DNA from: CAZTWC01 sp964617105 [NCBI: uncultured Myxococcia bacterium]
GTDB taxonomy: Bacteria; CAZTWC01
Assembly: GCA_964617105.1 (NCBI GenBank)
Contig: CAZTWC010000075.1
Location: 1-5,409 of the forward strand
Direction of reading: 5' to 3'
Length of the DNA stretch: 5,409 bases
Below are positions 3,001 through 5,409 of this stretch, one piece after another; positions within the stretch are counted from its first letter, which is position 1; every line of letters begins with the position of its first letter. The position numbers and the translations under genes are program-made. Below the pieces are notes generated by a model. It made no database searches. It was not told the DNA's origin and worked only from the letters and a program-made list of their open reading frames with translations.

Positions 3001-5409
3001 ACTATAAGGCGTAGTACCGCGGGTGACCCGGAATCGGGCATAACCATGTACCAATACGCCATTGGCACCCAACCGGGCGCCATGGATGTAAAAGGATGGA
3101 CAGATCTATATCCCTCCGCGGGTATTAGTCTGCCCGGCAACGGATACTCCAGCAAGAGCGGCAGCTGTTTTTACGAACCTAACCAGGAATCGGGTTCCTG
3201 CGCCAATGCCACCTGGAATTACTTGCTTAATACAGCCAATAGCAGTGAGTATTTCGCCTATCTGATTACTCATAACTACCCGGCCACGGCGGCTGATTTT
3301 GGGGTTATGCACAAAGTGGAACTCTCGGTGGACGGCGCCAAAAAGGGGACCTTCTGGAACTGGGCCGCCGCTCAAAAGCAATACCAGAGGATATTTATAG
3401 GCACATTGTTGCCAGGCTGGAAACACCTCAGCCTGGGCTGGGAAAATAACTGGGACAGACCGGAATGGCAGCCGGCCAAAAACTCTAACCTGCTGATCTC
3501 TGAGGTTGGTCTGATACCGGCTCCCAACCAGGTGACGGTCACAGGACTCTCCCTGGTAGACGGCCAGAGTTATTATCTAAGCCTGCGGGCAGTTAACGGC
3601 GCCGGGATAAGCGGCAGCGCCAGCAGTAGCGCTTTCTTCAAGGTGGACGCCAGTTCACCTGCTCCGCCGGTGTTAATTGATGATGGAGACTCCACCACAT
3701 CTTACAACACTCTTCGGGCCAGATGGAACGGTGAAGACGGCTCCAGCCCGGCAACTGACCCGGATTCGGGTATCCTCTATTACGAGTATTCCATTGGTAA
3801 AAGCCGGGGAAGCACTGATATGCTTAACTGGACCAATATCGGCCAAGCCACTGAGGTTACCAACACCAATTTAACCCTGCAATATAACACATCCTATTTT
3901 ATCAATGTTCGGGCCACCAACGGCGCCGGCCTGATCTCTGAAATTGTTTCCACCGACGGTATAAGAACTATCCTGCCCTACCCCAGCCCCACAGTTACCA
4001 ACACCTTGCGCGGCTGGAACCCTGACGATTCACCCGAAATTATCATTGCTGATAATAATGTAATGGGCTTGAAGGTAAAACGCTATGAATACCGGATCAG
4101 CGGCTCCTCTCCGACGGAAAAAACTCCGCAAAAGGGATTTGTAGAGAGAGAGGATATCCCCTTACCTCTGGCCGGTCAGATGCTGGTTACCAACGGTGAA
4201 TACATCTACCTTAAACGAACTGGTCAGCAGGCTGGGTCCCCCAGGTTTGGCATTATCGGTTCCGGTTACAATATGTCTATCCAGGGCAAATACTATGGAG
4301 TGATAGACGGCGATTACGACTTCGACAGTTTCTCCGCCGCCTACCTTCCCTTTAACGATGATTTTAGCACCAGTGATTACTGGACAGTCACTGGTTCTCC
4401 AAATCTGGGAGAATTTGTGGATGGATTACCGGCCGCCAAATTTTTCACCCAGGCCAGTTTGAGCAAAAATACCAACCCCAATGCACGCACCTCTTCAGCC
4501 AGGGTTGATATCAAGTTGGATTCTCTAGAAGGCTCTGCTCAACTATTGGCCTTTATTGGCAATGGTTACAGTTGGGCCATCCGGCTGGAAAACGGTTCTT
4601 TTAAATACCAGTCCAAAATAGGCGCCAATGTTGCGACCGGCGAATTTGATTTGTCACCAGTTGTAGGCCAATGGTTTACTGTTGAGGTGGCTAAGAGCGT
4701 CACCGGGTATGTAAAGGGCTGGATCTATCCGGCCACAACCGGACGAAACCAGAACTATTACGCGGAAAAATCGGGTTATCCCATAGAATGGAAACCAAGT
4801 TTAACTATTTCTAACCTGAATGCCAACTTTTACGCCCAAACTTTTAGGGAAGATGGCCTGGGTGGCAGTCAAGGCTTTATCTATAACGGATACACCAAAA
4901 CCGGCATGGATTTGGAACGGATACGCCTCTCTGACGGTTCGGTTGACTATATTTCTGTGCCTGATGGGCTGCTGGCTGCCACTTCATTGCGGCAAGCCGG
5001 AACTGGTGAGCGGGTACACATAACCTCTGATGGAGAATTTATCTACAATATATGCTCAACTGACAATTTTTACCAGGTTCGTAAATTTAAGTTGGCCGGC
5101 AATACCTTACTCATGATTTCCGATAAAATTCAAACCGGGGTAAACCGGGTTTTTAACGAAAAATCGGTATTTGCCGATGGTGCCTATCTCACTGCAGTGG
5201 GAACCGGCCTGGCAACCAAGTTCCCGGTTTTTATCAACCCTAACAGCATTGCTCAACAGGTAAACTCCTGGGTATTTGAAGATAAAATAGCCGGCCAGGG
5301 TCATTACGATACTTCTAACGGTATCCTGTGGGCTATTGACCAGGTATCAGGCAACCTGAAACAGTATAAAGAGGGCAACTGGATAAACCTGGGTAAAGAG
5401 CGTAAATTC
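1..5409 (+). CDS. Giant multidomain FN3/Ig/beta-propeller surface-type protein, internal fragment (both ends missing)
   Basis: One reading frame starting at base 1 is open for all 1803 codons, with neither a start nor a stop in the window. An open frame of this length cannot occur by chance. Its translation shows repeated FN3 hallmarks (a Y-x-Y strand C, a Trp in the C-C' region, T-Y-Y-F-x-V-x-A-x-N-x-A-G strand F, and S-D-G-I-x-V-D linkers), Ig-like modules, two propeller-like regions and two lectin-like inserts. No membrane helix, catalytic motif or cell-wall sorting motif is visible. Scattered cysteine pairs and the all-beta content fit export, but the signal peptide would lie upstream of the window. 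I infer a cell-surface or secreted adhesin or glycan-binding protein. A structural component of a giant secreted polymer or an appendage is also possible. The frame is certain; the function is inferred from the domains. Confidence 0.95.
91..513 (+). other. Residues 31-171: Ig/FN3-like domain with an enlarged loop
   Basis: The beta-sandwich pattern is visible as F-S-A-Q-V-N-D-P-D-G (52-61), F-E-V-N-G (68-72), V-T-V-S-L (88-92), Y-H-W-R-V-R-A-Q-D-N (97-106) and the closing strand Y-W-D-F-T-V-D-Y-T-P-P (163-173). The 'DPDG ... F-x-V' start and the 'W-x-V-R-A-x-D' strand F are typical of the Ig/FN3-like repeats that follow DNRLRE domains in bacterial surface proteins. The module at residues 775-870 has the same layout and acts as an internal reference. 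Compared with it, this copy carries about 47 extra residues between strands F and G, listed separately as a cysteine-rich insertion. Confidence 0.75.
319..468 (+). other. Residues 107-156: Cys/Tyr-rich insertion in the F-G loop
   Basis: Six cysteines at residues 115, 126, 130, 145, 149 and 151 give the spacing C-x10-C-x3-C-x14-C-x3-C-x-C. The stretch also holds about ten tyrosines and three histidines (119, 134, 155), with charged residues between. It starts just after strand F (ends D-N, 106) and ends just before strand G (Y-W-D-F-T-V-D). The sister domain at 775-870 has only about ten residues at the same place. An even number of cysteines in a probably exported protein suggests three disulfides forming a small stapled knob. 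A metal-binding role for the Cys/His set is an alternative. I do not recognise it as a named family. Confidence 0.7.
514..828 (+). other. Residues 172-276: fibronectin type III domain
   Basis: Begins with the P-P-N-T-P linker. It shows strand B with its Trp (K-L-K-V-F-W, W195), strand C (Y-E-V-R-V-F, 208-213), a Trp in the C' region (W227), strand F (Y-T-Y-Y-F-Q-V-R-A-K-D, 247-257) and the turn G-N-W-S leading to S-D-G-I-T-V-D (268-274). The length of about 105 residues is slightly more than a classical FN3 domain of about 90, as is usual in this bacterial subtype. A lysine-rich turn (G-K-K-T-K-K-T) sits around residues 231-237. The domain probably serves as a stalk or spacer. Confidence 0.85.
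829..1143 (+). other. Residues 277-381: fibronectin type III domain with a Cys pair
   Basis: Follows directly on the previous FN3 domain through A-P-T-T-P. Hallmarks are L-S-A-E-W (297-301), Y-R-Y-A-I-S (313-318), G-W-T (333-335), the E-F region V-N-G-L-N-L (344-349) and K-T-Y-Y-F-K-V-Q-A-K-N-H-A-G (353-366), then the S-D-G-I-L-I-D linker (374-380). C320 and C328 flank the C-C' loop (T-C-P-N-L-G-N-D-D-C) and probably form a disulfide that staples it, which supports an extracytoplasmic location. The domain at 1218-1326 is clearly related, sharing the Y-x-Y, W-T and T-x-Y-F-x-V-x-A-x-N-x-A-G positions. Confidence 0.88.
1162..1239 (+). other. Residues 388-413: N-terminal part of a split Ig-like domain
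   Basis: The run I-K-I-M-P-R-E-P-T-T-D-D-D-L (393-406), followed by N-L-E-I (407-410), matches the opening of the common bacterial Ig-like repeat: a first strand ending in 'I-x-P', then 'x-P-x-T-x-D-D-L' and strand B. In an intact repeat the 'Y-x-W' strand C follows after roughly ten residues. Here that strand and the rest of the domain appear only at residue 710, after a beta-propeller. I therefore read this as the first third of a domain interrupted by an insertion. The alternative is a degenerate linker that resembles the motif by chance. Confidence 0.65.
1240..2127 (+). other. Residues 414-709: seven-bladed YVTN/WD-like beta-propeller
   Basis: Seven units of about 35-45 residues share the pattern hydrophobic - [S/N/A/D]-x-D-G-[K/T]-x-[L/F]-[Y/F] - 5-10 residues - [V/I]-x-[V/I]-x-D-x-x-[T/N]. 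Their anchors are H-P-K-G-K-F-L-F-F (439-444 core), S-K-D-G-K-Y-L-Y (481-488), N-G-D-G-T-R-L-F (527-534), N-Q-K-H-N-Q-L-I (570-577), S-A-D-G-K-F-A-Y (613-620), A-P-D-N-S-M-F-F (651-658) and D-P-S-T-G-N-F-Y (690-697). Matching inner strands include I-V-V-L-D-V, L-V-I-I-D-V, V-V-V-V-D-T and V-H-I-Y. The seven-blade count fits YVTN/lactonase-type propellers. The strand around T-V-V-I-P (414-418) could close the ring with the last blade. The first two blades are very lysine-rich. I see no conserved enzyme site, so a binding role is more likely. Confidence 0.82.
2128..2322 (+). other. Residues 710-774: C-terminal part of the split Ig-like domain
   Basis: I-N-Y-A-I-K-W-L-K-S-A-D-N-G (711-724) supplies the 'Y-x-x-x-W-x-K' strand C of the bacterial Ig-like repeat. 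It is followed by the canonical S-P-G-D-I-I-R-A-E-V-T-P-Q-Q-G (745-759; family form 'x-x-G-D-x-x-x-x-x-V-T-P-x-D-G') and the last strand V-S-D-Q-V-T-V (766-772), then an L-P-N-V-P linker. Strands A and B are missing on the N-terminal side, where the last propeller blade is found instead. Added to residues 388-413 this gives about 91 residues, the usual size of one intact repeat. Confidence 0.75.
2323..2610 (+). other. Residues 775-870: Ig/FN3-like domain
   Basis: Strands seen are P-S-F-S-A-L-V-S-N (796-804), D-V-W-A-V-F-V-V-N-G-Q-K (809-820), S-T-A-T-I-P (832-837), D-G-A-Y-S-W-Y-A-Y-A-D-N-G (842-854) and S-W-N-F-S-V-D-T-S-P-P (863-873). The layout matches residues 31-171 strand for strand (F-x-V-N-G; Y-x-W-x-x-x-A-x-D-N; W-x-F-x-V-D-x-x-P-P). 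It lacks that domain's cysteine-rich loop, having about ten residues between strands F and G. It probably acts as a spacer after the propeller head. Confidence 0.78.
2611..2940 (+). other. Residues 871-980: fibronectin type III domain
   Basis: Marked by L-L-F-T-L (891-895), S-G-V-S-Q-W-A-Y-A-I (902-911; the 'S-G-I-x-x-Y-x-Y-A-I' strand C with Trp in place of Tyr), W922, and strand F H-T-Y-N-I-Y-A-A-A-K-N-Q-A-G (947-960) followed by I-W-S-S. The linker G-G-I-T-V-D (973-978) carries a few extra residues (D-T-A-H-P-A) compared with the other copies. The length is about 110 residues. No insertion or cysteine is present, and a stalk or spacer role is likely. Confidence 0.85.
2941..3651 (+). other. 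Residues 981-1217: fibronectin type III domain split by an insertion
   Basis: The first half shows L-P-A-T-P-T-V (981-987), D-P-E-S-G-I-T-M-Y-Q-Y-A-I-G-T-Q-P-G (1009-1026) and G-W-T-D-L (1032-1036). The second half shows Q-V-T-V-T-G-L-S-L (1177-1185), Q-S-Y-Y-L-S-L-R-A-V-N-G-A-G (1189-1202) and the closing strand A-F-F-K-V-D (1211-1216). In the sister domain at 277-381 the Trp and the 'V-N-G-L' strand are about ten residues apart; here they are about 145 apart. The extra sequence is listed separately. The halves align well with the FN3 copies before and after, so the split is well supported. Confidence 0.82.
3124..3522 (+). other. Residues 1042-1174: carbohydrate-binding-module-like beta-sandwich inserted in FN3
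   Basis: Sits in the C'-E loop of the surrounding FN3 domain. Features are a Cys pair (C1056, C1067), Y-F-A-Y-L-I-T (1084-1090), K-V-E-L-S-V-D-G (1105-1112), L-P-G-W-K-H-L-S-L-G-W-E-N-N-W (1137-1151) and N-S-N-L-L-I-S-E-V-G-L (1161-1171). The order 'v-x-v-D-G ... x-P-G-x-H-x-x-x-x-x-[F/W]-x-N-[D/N] ... x-N-L-x-[I/V]-x-x-V-x-L' resembles CBM60/CBM36-like and related xylan- or glycan-binding sandwiches, whose last strand usually reads D-R-N-L. Here the first two residues of that motif are replaced by N-S. Several Trp residues (1072, 1119, 1121, 1140, 1147, 1151, 1156) could stack on sugars. The family assignment is by motif only. Confidence 0.55.
3652..3978 (+). other. Residues 1218-1326: fibronectin type III domain
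   Basis: Opens with S-S-P-A-P-P-V-L-I-D-D-G, followed by L-R-A-R-W (1238-1242), D-P-D-S-G-I-L-Y-Y-E-Y-S-I-G (1253-1266), N-W-T-N-I-G (1277-1282) and T-S-Y-F-I-N-V-R-A-T-N-G-A-G (1297-1310), closing with S-T-D-G-I-R-T. It is a full, uninterrupted copy. It shares D-P-x-S-G-I and N-G-A-G with the preceding FN3 domain even at the nucleotide level, which suggests module duplication. It serves as the best internal template for the split copies on either side. Confidence 0.88.
3979..4155 (+). other. Residues 1327-1385: N-terminal half of an FN3 domain, second half not in window
   Basis: P-S-P-T-V-T-N (1328-1334), a strand with E-I-I-I-A-D (1346-1351) and K-R-Y-E-Y-R-I-S-G (1360-1368) match strands A, B and C of the other FN3 copies (Y-Y-E-Y-S-I-G in the previous one). 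The expected E-F-G half (T-Y-Y-F-x-V-x-A-x-N-x-A-G) does not follow; propeller-type sequence starts instead. Since a neighbouring FN3 domain is interrupted in the same region, the missing half probably lies beyond the 3' end of the window. A truncated or degenerate FN3 domain is the alternative. Confidence 0.55.
4156..4344 (+). other. Residues 1386-1448: first repeat unit of a second beta-propeller-like region
   Basis: L-A-G-Q-M-L-V-T-N-G-E-Y-I-Y-L-K-R (1390-1406) carries the blade motif 'x-x-x-T-[N/D]-G-x-Y-[I/L]-Y'. It is followed by F-G-I-I-G-S-G-Y-N (1416-1424) and G-K-Y-Y-G-V-I-D-G (1429-1437). The same motif recurs after the lectin-like insert (T-S-D-G-E-F-I-Y-N, 1675-1683; F-A-D-G-A-Y-L, 1724-1730; T-S-N-G-I-L-W, 1771-1777). 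I read this as the opening blade of a propeller that resumes at about residue 1616. Confidence 0.55.
4345..4845 (+). other. Residues 1449-1615: concanavalin A/LamG-like lectin domain, inserted
   Basis: Starts with F-N-D-D-F-S-T-S-D-Y-W (1451-1461), the usual opening of bacterial ConA-like/LamG jelly-roll domains ('F-x-D-D-F-x-x-x-x-x-W'). It continues with R-V-D-I-K-L-D (1501-1507), L-L-A-F-I-G-N-G-Y-S-W-A-I-R-L-E-N-G (1515-1532), W-F-T-V-E-V-A-K-S (1558-1566, matching the 'W-h-x-h-x-v-x-v' strand) and G-W-I-Y-P (1573-1577). The final strand is near L-T-I-S-N-L-N-A (1601-1608). About 165 residues fits the fold. No glycosidase acid pair is evident, so binding rather than hydrolysis is the likelier role. 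It lies between two stretches of propeller-like repeats. Confidence 0.65.
4846..5409 (+). other. Residues 1616-1803: continuation of the second propeller-like region, runs off the window
   Basis: At least four repeat units follow the lectin-like domain. Their cores are G-S-Q-G-F-I-Y-N-G-Y (1622-1631) with M-D-L-E-R-I-R-L-S-D-G (1636-1646); H-I-T-S-D-G-E-F-I-Y-N-I (1673-1684) with Y-Q-V-R-K-F-K-L (1691-1698); S-V-F-A-D-G-A-Y-L-T-A-V-G (1722-1734); and Y-D-T-S-N-G-I-L-W-A-I-D (1769-1780) with L-K-Q-Y-K-E-G-N-W-I-N-L-G (1786-1798). The alternation of 'D-G-x-[Y/F]-[I/L]' with a K/R-rich strand and a 'G-N-W' turn resembles Kelch/YVTN-like blades. With the unit at 1386-1448 at least five units are visible, and the region is still open at the window end. 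Confidence 0.55.

Noticed and set aside
2518-3072. A 184-codon open frame on the minus strand, and other minus-strand frames such as 217-645 and 1618-2019
   Set aside because: They lie fully opposite the continuous + strand frame. Their translations show no recognisable domain, and their length follows from the codon bias of the real gene on the other strand.
2303-3541. A 15-base identical sequence (accaggtgacggtca) at 2303-2317 and 3527-3541
   Set aside because: Both copies encode Q-V-T-V in beta-strands of different domain types, an Ig last strand and an FN3 strand E. The identity does not extend beyond the 15 bases, so shared codon choice is more likely than a mobile or regulatory repeat.
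4306-4329. D-G-D-Y-D-F-D-S (1436-1443), resembling a calcium-binding or dockerin-type loop
   Set aside because: It lacks the paired twelve-residue loops and the helix that define dockerin or EF-hand motifs. It sits at the junction of a propeller unit and the lectin-like domain, where an acidic linker is enough to explain it.
1-5409. Tandem direct repeats, CRISPR spacing, IS ends, tRNA or terminator hairpins
   Set aside because: Nothing with the required regular spacing, inverted ends or stem plus U-tract was found. The repetition visible is at protein-domain level only.

Overview
The whole window is the interior of one very large protein-coding gene on the + strand. Reading from base 1, all 1803 codons are sense codons. 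There is no start, ribosome binding site, stop or intergenic gap, so the gene runs off both ends. I found no RNA gene, CRISPR array, mobile element, promoter or terminator, and no second gene. The other open frames on either strand are shorter and read as shadows of this one. No in-frame TGA, TAG or TAA occurs, so nothing points to stop-codon recoding.

The encoded product is a modular, beta-rich and probably extracellular protein. The modules in order (window residue numbers) are: the tail of an upstream module (1-30); an Ig/FN3-like domain carrying a cysteine- and tyrosine-rich loop insertion (31-171); two fibronectin type III (FN3) domains (172-276, 277-381); a bacterial Ig-like domain split into two halves (388-413 and 710-774) around a seven-bladed YVTN/WD-like beta-propeller (414-709); a second Ig/FN3-like domain without the cysteine loop (775-870); an FN3 domain (871-980); an FN3 domain split by a carbohydrate-binding-module-like beta-sandwich (981-1217, insert about 1042-1174); an FN3 domain (1218-1326); the first half of another FN3 domain (1327-1385); and a second propeller-like repeat region (1386-1448 and 1616-1803) interrupted by a concanavalin A/LamG-like domain (about 1449-1615).

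The striking point is nesting. At several places a larger module, or a cysteine-rich loop, appears to sit inside a loop of a simple Ig or FN3 domain. The 3' part looks doubly nested: a lectin-like domain inside a propeller, inside an FN3 domain whose second half is not in the window. This suggests a long FN3/Ig stalk that displays binding heads (two propellers and two lectin-like folds) at intervals, as expected of a surface adhesin or glycan-binding protein. That role is an inference; no catalytic site, membrane segment or sorting signal is visible.

The organism cannot be fixed from this sequence. Base composition is mixed, from clearly AT-rich in the first propeller blades to GC-rich in some FN3 stretches. 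Giant multi-FN3/Ig proteins of this style are typical of environmental and uncultured bacteria such as Patescibacteria, Omnitrophota, Chloroflexota and Planctomycetota. A bacterial origin is likely, and the phylum is open.
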